Position numbers and translations under genes: made by a program. A stretch of 64,000 nucleotides of DNA from Rhododendron vialii (lineage: Eukaryota; Streptophyta; Magnoliopsida; Ericales; Ericaceae): assembly GCF_030253575.1 (NCBI RefSeq), contig NC_080566.1:16338501-16402500 (forward strand), given 5' to 3'. A model generated the notes under the pieces. The model was not told where the DNA came from and made no database searches. It saw only the letters and a program-made list of their open reading frames with translations. This document shows positions 36,973 to 48,585 of the stretch, piece after piece (position 1 is the first letter of the stretch; every line of letters starts with the position of its first letter).

Positions 36973-38955
36973 TCAGGGATAGTAACACTTGAGTTGATCC
37001 AGGTTGACCAAGGTGTTGAATTCATTGCCGTCGAGGTCGATGAGCTTAGCAGCACCCCCGGATAGGATGGTTTTGATGATGTAAGGCCCGGATCGCTTCG
37101 GCCTGAACTTCCCGCGAGGATCAAACACTGGGGCGCGGATTTCCTTTGTAGCCATGTCTCCTTCAACTAAGCCCCTGGATTTCACCTTTTTATTGAATGC
37201 ACGAGCAATTCGACGCTGATACCCTTGAACGTGATACAAAGCTCGGAGCCTCCTCTCAGCAAATAGCATTAGTTCGACAAACCGGCCACTTAACCATTCA
37301 GATTAATCAAGACCACTTTCAGCCATGATTCTCAGCGATGGGACCTCAAGCTCGATAGGAAGCACTGCCTCCATTCCGTAGACCAAGGAAAAGGGAGTTG
37401 CACCAGTTGACGTGCGGATCGACGTTCGGTATCCCCACAGGGCGAGAGGCAGCTGCTCGTGCCAGTCCCTTGTAGACTCGATAGTTTTCTTGATGATCAT
37501 TTCGACATTCTTGTTTGCGGCCTCAACCGCCCCATTTGTTTGTGGACGATAGGACGTTGAATGGTGGATCTCGATGCCGAACTCCTCAAAGAGCTCCAGA
37601 ACCCTTCCTTTGAAATGACTTCCGTTATCCGATACAAATGCCTGAGGAACACCGTACCGATAGATGATGTTCTTTCGAATGAACTGAGCAACTTGAACCG
37701 TTGTCAGGGTTTTGTAGGATTCAGCCTCGACCCACTTGGTGAAGTAGTCTATCGCCACCAGTATGAACTTATGGCCATTCGAAGCAAACGGTTTGATCAT
37801 TCCGATAACATCGATGCCCCAAACAGAGAAAGGCCATGGTGAGGTCATGCCATACAATTTAGACGGAGGAACATGTTGCAGATTTGCATGGATTTGACAT
37901 TTGTAACAGCGCCGCACGTAGTCGATGCACTGTGATTCCATCGTAGACCAGTAATATCCTTGCCTGAGGATTTTCCTGGCGAGCATGACACCGCTCATGT
38001 GAGGTCCGCAGACTCCTTCATGAACCTCTTCAATTATCCTTGTTGCTTCAGCACCGTTGACGCAGAGCTTATGCATCCCACAGTGAGACCTTCGATACAG
38101 TTTCCCTCCACAGATGATGTACTTAGAAGTTAACCTTTGCAGAGCAATCCGATCTTTCTTCATGGCCTCAACAGGAAACTCCCTGCGCTCCACAAAGTTC
38201 CAAATGTCATGGTACCAGGGCAGGCTATCATTGACATCATCCATGGCGTTGACGTACTCGTAGGCGGGCAAATCCCTCTGCTCAATCACAATCGGCCGTA
38301 GCCTAACACCTACTGGAAGTTCGATCATTGAAGCTAAGGTCGCCAAAGCATCGGCGAACTGATTCTTCAAGCGTGGGACATGGGTGAAAGTCACCTTATT
38401 GAAGCGAGGAATCAATTCTTCCAAATCTTGGTGATAAGGCTTCAACTTTTCCTCACGAACCTTCCAATCTCCATTGGCTTGGGAGACCACCAGGTTTGAA
38501 TCTCCGATTACTTCGAGCCTCTCGACCCCTAAAGCAATAGCAGCTTCCATTCTGACAATGCAGGCCTCGTACTCAGCTTGATTATTGGTAACATCGAAAT
38601 TCAACTTGAAAGCAAGCGGAATGTGAGCGCCGGCGGGCGTGATCATTAGCACTCCAATCCCGAACCCTTTTTGGTTAGCAGCTCCATCGAAATAGAGCGT
38701 CCATACTTCCTCGACTACTGTCAGCACCTCCTCGTTAGGGAAAGTGAAGTCCATATCCTCCGGGCCGTCGATTGGGTGATTAGCCAAGAATTCGGCCACA
38801 GCAAGGCCCTTTACAGACTTTCTCGTGACGTGTTGGAGTTCGAACTCAGCCAGCAGAAGCAACCAACGTACTAGCTTATGGGTGAGCGCGGGCTTCTTGA
38901 ACAAATACTTGATAGGATCCATCCGAGAAATCAGTCTCACCGAATAGGCTAGCAT
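36973..38955 (-). pseudogene. pol: Tat-E1 pol end: archaeal-type RNase H and integrase
   Basis: From LISRMDPIKYLF the frame runs 550 codons to 37303 through the second RNase H (LYFDGAANQKGFGIGVLM, NNQAEYEACIVRMEAAIA, VIGDSNLVVSQANGDW) and the integrase (HCGMHKLCVNG, CYKCQ finger; VWGIDVIG; VSDNGSHF; GAVEAANK). A TAA follows ESGLD; the C-terminal part resumes and ends LDQLKCYYP at 36973. All three catalytic residues are present. This is the best-kept integrase of the three Tat elements. Confidence 0.93.
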
Positions 38956-40464
38956 GTAGTGTCTAAGCTTTTTAGTAGCCCAAACCAGCGCCCAACATGT
39001 CTTTTCCAGAGGGGTATAGCACTCTTCAGACCCACCATTTCTTGCTCAGATAGTATATAGCTTTCTCGACCCCATTGCTCCCTTCTTACGCCCGTAGACA
39101 TCCCATGGCCATTGGAGTGACCGACAGGTAAAGAATGAACGGTTGACTTGGTATAGGCGGCATCAACACTGGCAGGTTCTACAAATACCTCTGAATAGAT
39201 TCGAAGGCGGCGTGGCATTTATCTGTCCATTCGAACGGGACCCCCTTTTTGAGCAAACGGAACAGCGGTTAGCAAGTTAAGGTTAGCTTGGCGATGAATC
39301 TGCTGATAAACTAGACCTTCCCCAGAAAGCTTCGCACACCCTTCTCGGACCTCGGTGGCTCCATCTCGAGAATCGCCTTGATTTTGGAAGGATCTACTTC
39401 GATTCCCCTCGCAGTGATCAGAAATCCCAACATTTTGCCTGTCGTGACCCCAAATGTGCACTTTTACGGGTTCAAATGTATGTTGTATTTGCGAAGCCTT
39501 TCAAGAAACTGCCTGAGTGAAGGAAGATAGTCGTTTTCCTCCTTCGCCTTCACAATCTTGTCGTCAACGTAGATATCAACAGTCTTATGGATAAAGTCAT
39601 GAAATAAAGTCGTCTGGGCCCTTTGAAAAGTACAACCGGCGTTCTTCAGCCCAAATGGCATTTTCACATAGCAATAAGTGCCCCATTTTGTGACAAATGT
39701 CATTTTCTCTTGGTCCTCGGGTGCCACAGAGATCTGGTTGTATCCTGAGAATCCGTCGACGAAAGAGAGCAAGGCATGCCCCGCCGTGTTGTCCACAAGC
39801 ACGTCAATATGTGGGAAGGGAAAACTATCTTTAGGGCTTGCCTTGTTCAAATCCCTGAAGTCAACGCAGACTCGGATTCTTCCATCCTTTTTAGGAACGG
39901 GCACGATGTTGGTGACCCACTTGGGGTACTCTGCGACCCTCAAGAACCCTGCGTCAATCTGCTTGGTGACCTCCTCTTTGATTTTCTGAACCCAATCCGG
40001 CCTCATCTACGAAGTTTCTGCTTGACAGGTACAGCCACGGGCTCTAACGGGATTCGATGTTGTACTATTTCGGGATCGATGCCGGGCATACCCTTGTGAG
40101 ACCATACGAACACCTCAGGGAATTCTTTGAGTAGCTCGATTGTTCCCTCGTGATTTTTCGGGGACAGATTTGCGCCAATTTGTATCATGCGGGGGTCGTC
40201 CTTGTCTTTCAAGTTTATAAAAATTACTTCTTCTTTTAGAGGCTGAGCACGCCTTTTGTCTTCCCTTTCGATGAGGGAACGCAACTCAGCCGGGATGTTC
40301 CCATCGAAGTTTGTTCCTTCATCGTTAGGGTCGACACAGTTTATATAGAAGCTAACAAAGTAATCAGAAGCAGGATCATGCATTTCATAAAGCCTAACAG
40401 GGTTGCCAAGTACAAACGACTCAAACTCAAAGTAAAAGCTACGACGTGGAGGGCCGAGACGCAC
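38956..40464 (-). pseudogene. pol: Tat-E1 reverse transcriptase and RT-linked RNase H, frameshifted
   Basis: The RT entry region (HKGMPGIDPEIVQHRIPL) continues across a frameshift near 40005 into RVCVDFRDLNKASPKDSF, MPFGLKNAGCTFQRA and the intact box DIYVDDKIVKA, then a TAA after NIHLNP near 39464. The following RNase H part (to 38956) has several frameshifts, with recognisable pieces such as KKGGPVRMDR-like and YYLSKKWW frames. Not functional. Confidence 0.88.
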
Positions 40465-40500
40465 AAACTCTGACTCTGAGCTAGACCTAGACTTGACAGA

Positions 40501-41790
40501 TTATGTGTCAGATTCAGATACATCATCAATGCATGTCAGGTCTGGAGTGAAAATGCAGTTATTAATACTTCCCTTCGCCTCCACGATGAGAGAGGTAGGA
40601 TCCTTAAGAATATTCGATGAGTTGGGCCCAAGCATCAGCACTTCAGCTTCTTCGCTCTCGCTAACCAAACCTACTTGGGAGAACAGCATCTCCAGATTTC
40701 CCTGATCGAAAGCCCTCAGCCAGTCAGCCTTTTCCCTGATCTGAGCCAGCTGTTTCTTGAATTCCCCCTTAGCGAGCTCCTCTTTGGCTATCTCTTCTTC
40801 ATCATCAGACCAGGTGTCTGCAGCAAAGATTTCAAAACCTGGTAGCCAAGTGCAAGTCTCCGGATCCCAAAGCGGCTCTATCTGTCCCGAGTAAGCAGAG
40901 CCTCCTCCTTCCCGAACAAAATAGCTGTCAGGATTACCAAAAAAGGTTCGAGGTTTTCCCGTATCTTTCCTCTTTTTGACGCCCTTGGCCGGTGGAGTGT
41001 AACCCAAACCAAATGGGCCTTCGGTGAAGGGAAAGATAGGGAACTCAACGATCCCTTGTTGGTTGATCCCGAGTCCTAGGCCAGGCATGAATGACATTTT
41101 CCTCATCATCTCGAGAACAGTTGAACTTATGAAAAAATCATCATCCATGGCAATGGCGAGGCCTGAGCCCGATGTGTCAAAAAAGAAGCCTCCAAAGTCC
41201 GAGTCTTCTTCCCCGTGCATGATCTCCAAAACCGGCGTTCCATCATCCGTGAGCAGGCGGATCCCAGAATCCCCGCAAATTGTAAAAGTTTCGGTAGGGA
41301 GTCCCAGCATAACCTTTTGATGTAGAGTTGAAGGTGCCGCCATGATATCGGCCTTGTGACGCCACGACCTACCCAGCAGCAGATTGAAGGTAGCAGGGAC
41401 ATCGACTACGTGGAATTCTACGTCCATTTCAAAACCCTTAGCATTGAGTTTCAGAATCAGAGTCCCTTCCACCACACGACGAGTGCTGTCATACGCTTTG
41501 ACGGCCAGATTGGAAGGCGTTAGGTCATTCTTTGTAAGCCCTAAGCGGTAGGCAACCCTCATTGGGCAAACATTAATGGCAGAACCATTGTCGATTAGCA
41601 CAGTCGGCACCCAATGTCCCCAGCACTTGACAGTGATGTGCAGCGGACGGTTATGAGCGGTTCCTTCGACGGGCAGGTTTTTCTCGGTAAACGTGACGGA
41701 GTGTTTAGAGAGAAGCGGTAGTACAAGAGCGATCATGGCTTCAGGGGTAATGTCGGTTGGTACTGTGAGCCGGGCCCATGCTGAGGACAA
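40501..41790 (-). pseudogene. pol: Tat-E1 protease region with G-patch-like motif
   Basis: 429 open codons. An aspartic protease of Tat type shows VLIDNGSAINVCP (Asp-Asn-Gly in place of Asp-Thr/Ser-Gly) and FNLLLGRSW. Further on, MPGLGLGINQQG followed by FGLGYTP fits a G-patch-like pattern; Tat-E2 has the same arrangement. The frame ends in TAA at 40498-40500, then resumes in the same frame as the RT entry region, so the stop is probably a point change. The real upstream start is unknown; the first codon of this open frame is not a convincing ATG. Confidence 0.8.
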
Positions 41791-41940
41791 CTTTCCGCGA
41801 TGCTCCTTTGATGACTATATCAAACCCTAGATAGACACAGCGGTAGGGATCCGTTCGAGCTGTTTCAGAATAGCGTCTTCTTCGGGAACCCCACTTGGAA
41901 CAACCGGATCATTCCTCTGAGCGGCGGGAGCGGTGGTCTT

Positions 41941-43580
41941 CTAAGCTAGTGGGTTGGACGAGCTTCCAGCCTGCAGATTAGATGGCTGGAACACTCGGCC
42001 ACTCCTTATGACGTTAGTGACATCCCACCAGGAAGACGAGTCAACAAAATTCCATAGATCAGCTGGCGCATCCTCTAACTTGCGCTTTCCTTTGTCCATT
42101 GATGCAACTGTTGCGGTCGAGTCTGGTCCCAGAGCTGAGTCCCATTGCAAATCCTCCATCACTAATCCCTCCCAAAAAGCGGGATCTTGTGCAACATCTT
42201 CCTCAAAGGGTGCCACTGGATTGGTGACAAATGGAACGTCCCAAAATCCTCCATCGACAAGGGCAGTGTTGACAGTCCACACTTCGCTTCCCATGTTTAA
42301 ATCGACAATATTGTCCACATCCCAAATATTGGCAGGCGACGAAGTTTTGATGGTCTCATTTGCATCCTAAAGGTCAGTGGGAGGCATAGTTATGGATACC
42401 GTTCCGTACCGGCCGGTACTAGCTGGTACGTACCGTTTTGACGAAGAACCGGTACCATAACCCCTCAATTTCGTTTTGGGCTCAATACCGGCCGGTACCG
42501 ACCGGTACCGGACTTTTCGGAAAATACCGGTCGGTATTGGGATATCGGCCTTTCCGGCTGAAATTTTGCAAAGTTTTTTTTTTTTTTTTTACTTTTTCTG
42601 GTCCCAAAAAAACCAAAAAAAAAAAACGTTTCAGGCCCAAAAAAAATAAAAAAAAAATATTTTTCAAAGTTTTAGCAAAACACGGGCTTAACCATAGTAC
42701 GTGCGCGAGGCTTAGATCCCGGATTTGCACCCCCCCCCCCCTGCGCACGAATAACCCGTGATGCGCACTCGGTTAATTGGTTTCCGAATCAGTTTTTCCA
42801 AATTGCCTTCGGCCACGGCACATTTTTCCGAGCGCGCGAGACCTCTTATTGGGTTCTCATTCACAAGTTCACTAGTGTGCAAAGTCATTTAAAGTGGAAA
42901 AGAGTTTTGTAACTAAGCAATGTGGGACTAGAGAATCTCTAGTAGAGATATTTCATGATGAATTGTATGATATGGGGGATTTTTTTGAATTATAATTACA
43001 TATAATTATTATATATATTGTAGTTGCGGTAAATCCGAAACGGTACCCGGTACCTGAATGGTACCGGTACGTACCGTACCAGTAGGAAAACCGGTACCCT
43101 GTCTGAAACGGTATTCAGAACTATGGTGGGAGGCGCATCCAAGACCATGATCGAGCAGTCATCCCCGGGAGCAGAAATGATAGGGCGAGATTGCTCCACG
43201 GAAATAATGTCGAGAGTGGGGTCAAACTCATGGATACGGCGGTCGACCGTGCCTGGAATTGAATTTACCAGAGGTAGCATGGCGCCAAGTGGGCGACGGA
43301 CATCAGGCACGACTTCCCCTTCATGATAGTAACCCCAGTACTCTTCACTGATATCACTCTGGTCCAAATCAGCCTTGAGACCTTGACCTATTTGCCATCC
43401 ATCAGGTTGTGGATCCCATACATATTCTTCATCTTCTAACTCGACTTCGTCTAGTTCAGGCTGGTAGAAGAGTGCGAATAAAGAGAGACCATCAAGAGGA
43501 TCAGCCTGTGCCGCATTCCATTCTCCTTCCCACTGGTTTAGCCATATCTGATTGCCCTGAGGGTGTGCGGGAAATCCCAT
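41941..43580 (-). pseudogene. Tat-E1 acidic ORF between gag and protease, split by a MITE
   Basis: The part 43580-43134 starts MGFPAHPQGNQIWLNQWEG and has ADPLDGLSLF; the part downstream of the MITE (42376-41941) has MGSEVWTVNTALVD and ends SSNPLA. Tat-E2 shows ADPLDGLSLY and VGNEEWTVN in the same order, so this is a conserved but unrecognised acidic, Trp-rich segment. The ATG lies two bases after the gag stop, and the Trp-rich composition continues from gag into it, so gag and this ORF may once have been one frame. Function unknown. Confidence 0.75.
42377..43133. mobile_element. hAT-like MITE in Tat-E1 (element 42385-43125)
   Basis: Inverted ends: CATAGTTATGGATACCGTT on the left, and on the right, reversed, CATAGTTCTGAATACCGTT. 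Direct duplication GTGGGAGG at 42377-42384 and 43126-43133 (8 bp, hAT-like). The 741-bp element is noncoding, with CCGGTACCGG-type palindromes near both ends and a T-rich and A-rich centre. It interrupts the acidic ORF, whose two parts flank it. Confidence 0.92.
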
Positions 43581-43583
43581 GGT

Positions 43584-45111
43584 TTATTGCTCGATCCAAT
43601 CGGTACAAAGCTCCTCCCATTCCCTAGCCTTGTCCTCCATGGCCCATCCGGCTGCCATCATGCTCACGCTTGGGTCAGAAGGAAAGGGTATGACTGGTCT
43701 AGGGTTGTTGGCTAAGGTAATACGGTCGGCGGGGTTGAAAATGGTAGAGCTGAGAGTTATCTGGTTTACTTGAGGGTTGGAGTCGTGTTTAGGCAAGGAG
43801 TTGGTAATGACATTGGGCTTAGTAGGTGGGGTTGGAAGGGTACCATTGTCCACCAAATCTTGTATCGCATGACAAAGGCGATAACAAGAGTCAGTGTAAT
43901 GGCCGGGCATCTGGTGGTATGCACAGAAAGTGTTGGGGTTATGGCTGGGGGGTGGATTTTGAGGAAATGGAGTCGGGGTTAGATGCTTGAAATGACCGGT
44001 TTTGACTAACTTCTCCAATACCAAGGAAAGTGGTGCCTCGAAATTGGCAAAGTTACGGGGTTGGTTGCGATTTCGGGGTCTTTGAGGGGTTTGCACTTGG
44101 TTGACATCAGCGATGTGATTGGAGCTTTGGGCAGAGGCGTTGTTACTGGCAGAAGTTACGTTGGCGTAATTGTTACCACCAAACAGAGCAGTGCTATTTC
44201 CGGTGTACGCACGGGGTTTTCGACTTTGAGGTTGAGGTAGAGGGGGAGGTGTCACTTATGGGTAGAACACCCATTTGGAGAGCTTCTTCGATGGCTAGGC
44301 CGGAATCATAAAAGGTTTCGAAGTTCGGCCCCTGAACCAATACAAGGTTTTTGGCAAAGTCCGCCTGCAGGTTGCGGGAAATGATGTGGATTTGGTCCTT
44401 TTCGCTCGGGCGATCGGTCATGAGAGCTGCATTGGCCCTCCATCTCTGGATAAAGTCCGCAAAAGACTCCTTTGCACTCATCTTAGTTGATTCCAATTCC
44501 CGGGTGGTCATCTTGAGCTGGGCATTATAACTATACTGAGCGTTGAAGGCAGTGCCAATATCTTCCCACGTTCTTCTTTTGGCAATGTCGCGTGATAAGA
44601 ACCATTGGAAAGCGGGATCGGCGGGAGTCTGCGGGAACAGTTGAGCCATCGCATCTTCCTCGACACCGTGTAGTTTCATTGCACCATGATAAGCCAGCAA
44701 GTGAGTTTTCAGATCTCCGGTCCCGTTGAACTTTGCGAAGTCGGGCATCTTAAATCGTTCGGGCAACCTTGCATTCGGGAATGGGCAAAGGCGATCCATG
44801 TCCAGCCCTCCTACTCCTTTCCTTTCGGATTTAGAGATTGTTTCTTCCAGTTTTGCCATCTTGGCGATCAACTCAGCCATTTCTGGGCTTGGAGCAGGAT
44901 TTTCGACCAGAAGGACCTCTTCGGCAATGATTTCCCGCTCTCGCCTTTCACCGCCTTCCCCTCTTGCTACAAGAGGAAGTCGCTCTTCGATTATGGTGTG
45001 AAGATTGGCCATGGAGGCATCGGCCTGGTTGGCCCTTTGCTGCATGATGGCTAGGTTGTGCTGGAGATCTGCCAACACAGTAGCGAGATTCGGGGGTGGA
45101 ACATCTGCCAT
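43584..45111 (-). pseudogene. gag: Tat-E1 gag, frameshifted
   Basis: The start is set at MADVPPPNLATVLADL (45111), because Tat-E2 gag has MADQGDG at the same place; the frame is open further up but without ATG. The capsid-like part has FKMPDFAKFNGTGDL, KRRTWEDIGTAFNAQY and ESFADFIQRWRANAA. A frameshift near 44220 separates it from the nucleocapsid-like part, which has CAYHQMPGHYTDSCYRL, a Tat-type zinc knuckle. It ends at 43584. Confidence 0.88.
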
Positions 45112-46519
45112 GGCTAGAGCTTCTGTCTTAACAAGTTTCGGCGATGCAGGCGGAGACAGAGTAGACGGAGGGGACTCGTGTGGAGTAGTCGGTGGCGAAT
45201 CCTCCCTTGACAAAGTGCAGACCAGAGCTTCTGTTGTGACCGATGAGAGACGAACCCCAAATCAAATCTTCAAATGGACCCGGCGGACGGTCCCAAGTAG
45301 GTTTGGCTCTTGATTTCGGACCCTTGCTCTGGTATTGGCATGGCTAGACGGCAAAGTATAAGAACTCAATGATAGCCTGCAACAATTTATTTCAAAAGAA
45401 TTGACAAGATGGGAAATGCACATGTCAACGTCGTCGGTGTCCTCCTAGACTCTATAACTAAAGAGAGTCCATCTCATGACATTCTGACGTTGCCGAGAAT
45501 CCTCGGATAATCTTTCCGATAATGTGTCCTTATTTGAATCGACTAGTGCTGAAAAATATCAAGATTGACGAAGCCTTCGACTATTCTGCTTTCGAAGTTT
45601 CAACTTTTGGAATTGGAACAACTTGGCATAGATGACGTGATACTTTTATCCGACGTGGCGTAACCAGCACTGTGCCGGAGCCCAAGTGGTGTAAGTAATT
45701 AGCACTTTTACCCTGGATGGTGTAAATATCACGGCATTGTCTCCGTTGTCCCTGGTTTTCTGTTTGAAACTTTGACTGGGCTTTTTAGACAAGGACCTAG
45801 AAGATATCGATTTCCCAAAGTCTCGCTGATCCAAGGACTTAGAAGAACTGGTAACATGTAACATCGGGATGCATGACTCGTCATCGGGCCAAGGCAAAGT
45901 CGAACGAACATGAGGCAGACTCTACAAGAGACATCCTAAAAGCCGCCCTAGCATGCTCCTACGCGAGACGGTATGAATGTATGTACAGGCATGCGATAGG
46001 GAAAGTAGTAACACATAGATAGTATACGGGGGTTAGATGCAAATAATCCTATCCTGTGGGTTCCTGTCCTAGGTTGAAAGGTTCTAGTGCTTTATATGCG
46101 TGTAGAGGCTGATTTTGGTTTTAGGGGGTTCCTCTGACTAGAGCCACGATATACCTCCCATTGCAAGGCGTAGAGCAAAGCAATGGTCGAACGGTAGTAC
46201 GACTCATCATCATCCAAGGTTATTGGGCGTTCGAGGACCCCGGGCTCCAATAAATTGTGCCGGTTACCCAAAACACCTCAACGGGGCTAACCAACATCGA
46301 CGCGAACGGAAGAATGCCAAAGGATGATCGAAGGAGAGAGAAACGAAATGTTCGAACAAAAGCCTTTTGAAGTTTGGCTCACTTTTATTGATTAATACTT
46401 GGAGAAAAACTACACAAGTGAACAATAGTAAAAGCCCCAGTTCGGATTGGTCGGATACTGCGATCCTGTTACGTTACCATTCCGTTCTTCAGCAGCGCGA
46501 AGCGTACTGTTTTGACAGA
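45112..46519 (-). other. Tat-E1 leader
   Basis: No gene. It shares blocks with the Tat-E2 leader: GGTTCCTGTCCTAGGTTG (46060-46077) and the surrounding 80 bases match E2 near 59888-59960, and CGACTCATCATCATCC (46199) matches CTCATCATCGTCG (60032). The right end is the breakpoint of an inversion. Confidence 0.7.
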
Positions 46520-47040
46520 CTCAATCTATTATTATCTGTTTCAACAAGCATCATTCACCATCTTTTGTCACATAAATGTAACTTGTTACAGTTTTAATCC
46601 CCTTTAACTGTTCCCCTGCCCTAATTGGTTGAAAATGATTAATGAGAAAAAAAATGCAAATGTTTTTACAAAATGCCTGAGTAGAGACCGATTTTCGAAT
46701 CGGGCGAGAAGGGTGCCATAAAACCCTTCCCCTCTCGTAACCTGGCTCCCGAACCTCAGATATCGAAGGTGTCGACAGACCAGTCTACGCCTTTTTCAAA
46801 ATCAAACAACGTGGCAAGCGTTTCAAGTTCGGTTCCTTGGGTGTTTCACTGCAAAACCCGAATGGCGACTCTGAATTGTAAGCGTTTCGCCGCGCTTCCC
46901 AAAAAGGGCGCACCCAAATTTTTTTTTTATGACGAAAATCGAAAATTTTGGGGTGTGTGCCCACAGTGGCGACTCCGCTGGGGACTCATTGCATTAATTA
47001 ATATTTGGCAATAAATACATAAATGAACAATTTTTCAAAG
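46520..47040 (+). other. Inverted 521-bp block: end of the Tat-E1 5' LTR plus primer binding site
   Basis: 46520-46965 is the reverse complement of 26875-27316 of the 3' LTR, although the rest of this LTR (47041-48585) has the normal orientation. Directly after the inverted LTR end lies GTGGCGACTCCGCTGGGGA (primer binding site 46967-46984) on the plus strand, pointing opposite to gag-pol. Turning the block over restores LTR end, primer binding site and leader in the expected order. Microhomology at the breaks is minimal. Confidence 0.9.
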
Positions 47041-48585
47041 AACAAGCACCTGTGAGTGTTTCAAACAAACTAGAGCACGCTGTCCCAGAATGAGACACAT
47101 AAGAAGAAGCTGTATGCACTGGCCAGGCCACTGCATGCAGAGACGACTTGCGTGCGCCACCGGTATACTGGCGTGCGCCGGTAAATCTAAACTCGCAGCT
47201 CCTGTTTCTCAACCCTCTGGGCTCTGGAAGAACCAGTGCACACCCAGGACAAACCACGAAGTTAATATGGCATAATAAATACAGTTACAGACAACAGAGA
47301 TGACTTTTAGAGCAATGAAATGAATAGAACGCCCTATAAACAGTGTGGGGAACATAAACAATGGCCAAGGCTTAACTGCCATGCAAGGGCCAGCCACTGG
47401 ATCCATTGAAACTATCGTACGCCAGTCCATAGACCCCATATGCCAGTTACACTACTTGGTCAGTGCTTGGCTTTGCATGATCTGGGCTTTGGAATATTAC
47501 CAGAAGGATCCCAGAGGCCTTAAAATAGAAACAATAGATAAGCAGCTACACAACTCTAAAATATAGAAAGTAGTAAATTGGTTCTTAGCATGCATAAAGG
47601 TGATAAGATAAAAATAAAACAAGAACGGGATGATCGGTGGTCCCCACGCCAGTGGTGCACATACAGCCATGACTGGTGTACAGATGAATAATACTGGCGT
47701 GCGCCATCCTTCATCTGACACGATCTTTGGATCTTGCTAGCTTTAGGGCCATGACTAGTATTGATTACTAGCCTTAACCTTGCTAGCACCCCTCAGGGAT
47801 CAGAGCAGGAAGTTTCACAAAGGTGATATACCTTTGCTTTTGAGGTTGATGAGATGTTTTGAGCTTGAACTTGGAGTGCGAGAGATGGATGATGAGTGTA
47901 TGAATGTGGATGGTGTAGAGAGGAGCTGCTTACTTTCTCTTGCAATGAAGGAAGAGAGAGGAAGCAGGGACACCAATAATAAGGGGAAGAGAGGCTTTAA
48001 AGCTCTTAAAAAAAACTAACCCCTTGTAAATGAATGCAAGGGGTGTATTTATAGCCAAAAGGTGACTGAGGAGGGACTGAAACCAGATGGGTTAAGGGTT
48101 GGTTTGGTTAGTGAGTGAGCTTCCCATGTATTAAATGCATGGGGCTAGGTGATGGGAGATGTAGGAGAGAGAGGGGAACGCCTCTGCAAAGTATAATCAT
48201 CAGGGGACTGTAGCCTACGTCAGGGTGGCCACAAAAGTCTCGAGCACGTGGTTGAATAGTGATGTTTGACCGGGTTTGACTGGCATACACCGAAACTGTA
48301 CCTGCGTGCGCCGGTGAGAACTGAGTCAACGTTCAATGACTGACACGTGGCAGTCAACCGGCGCACGCCCGAAAGGTACTGGCATAAGCAAGTATGGTTT
48401 TGCTGAGGCCATTTGGTTCTGGCTTGAAGGGTCTGGACAGGGCTCGACAAAGGTTTGAATGAGGTTCAGGACGCTCAAAGCTCAAATACACCATTAGCCT
48501 CAGAGTGCTTTTGACCATAATCATCATTGGGGAATCAAAATCAATAAGTAAACCGGTCTGGACAATCCAAAACAGGGTGTCTACA
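46520..48585 (-). repeat. 5' LTR of Tat-E1, inner part inverted
   Basis: 47041-48585 (1545 bp) pairs with 27317-28862 (1546 bp) of the 3' LTR; the remaining LTR sequence is the inverted 46520-46965. It has the TATA box CTATAAATAC (48045-48054, minus) and family-B motif clusters matching those in the 3' LTR. It ends at 48585, followed by the duplication GGCGG. Confidence 0.92.

Larger units (their letters stand above)
26875..48585 (-). mobile_element. Tat-lineage retrotransposon Tat-E1 (21.7 kb), complete with two antisense genes
   Basis: Ends are TGTGAGTACACGCCCC at 26875 and GTGTCTACA at 48585, flanked by the direct duplication GGCGG (26870-26874 and 48586-48590). Minus orientation: 5' LTR at right, gag 45111-43584, acidic ORF, protease, RT, two RNases H and integrase ending at 36973. 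The plus-strand DUF7745-like gene (35228-36460) and PMD-C gene (30142-33970) lie between pol and the 3' LTR. It inserted in exon 5 of PMD-B. It contains a 741-bp MITE, a minisatellite duplication and an inversion across the 5' LTR end. Most coding parts have stops. Confidence 0.93.

Noticed and set aside
42438..42761. 107-codon Lys/Phe-rich frame within the MITE
   Set aside because: Homopolymer-rich MITE centre; no coding features.
46520..46984. A separate plus-oriented solo LTR or element end
   Set aside because: The block matches the Tat-E1 3' LTR end exactly where the 5' LTR lacks it, and both breakpoints fit one inversion.
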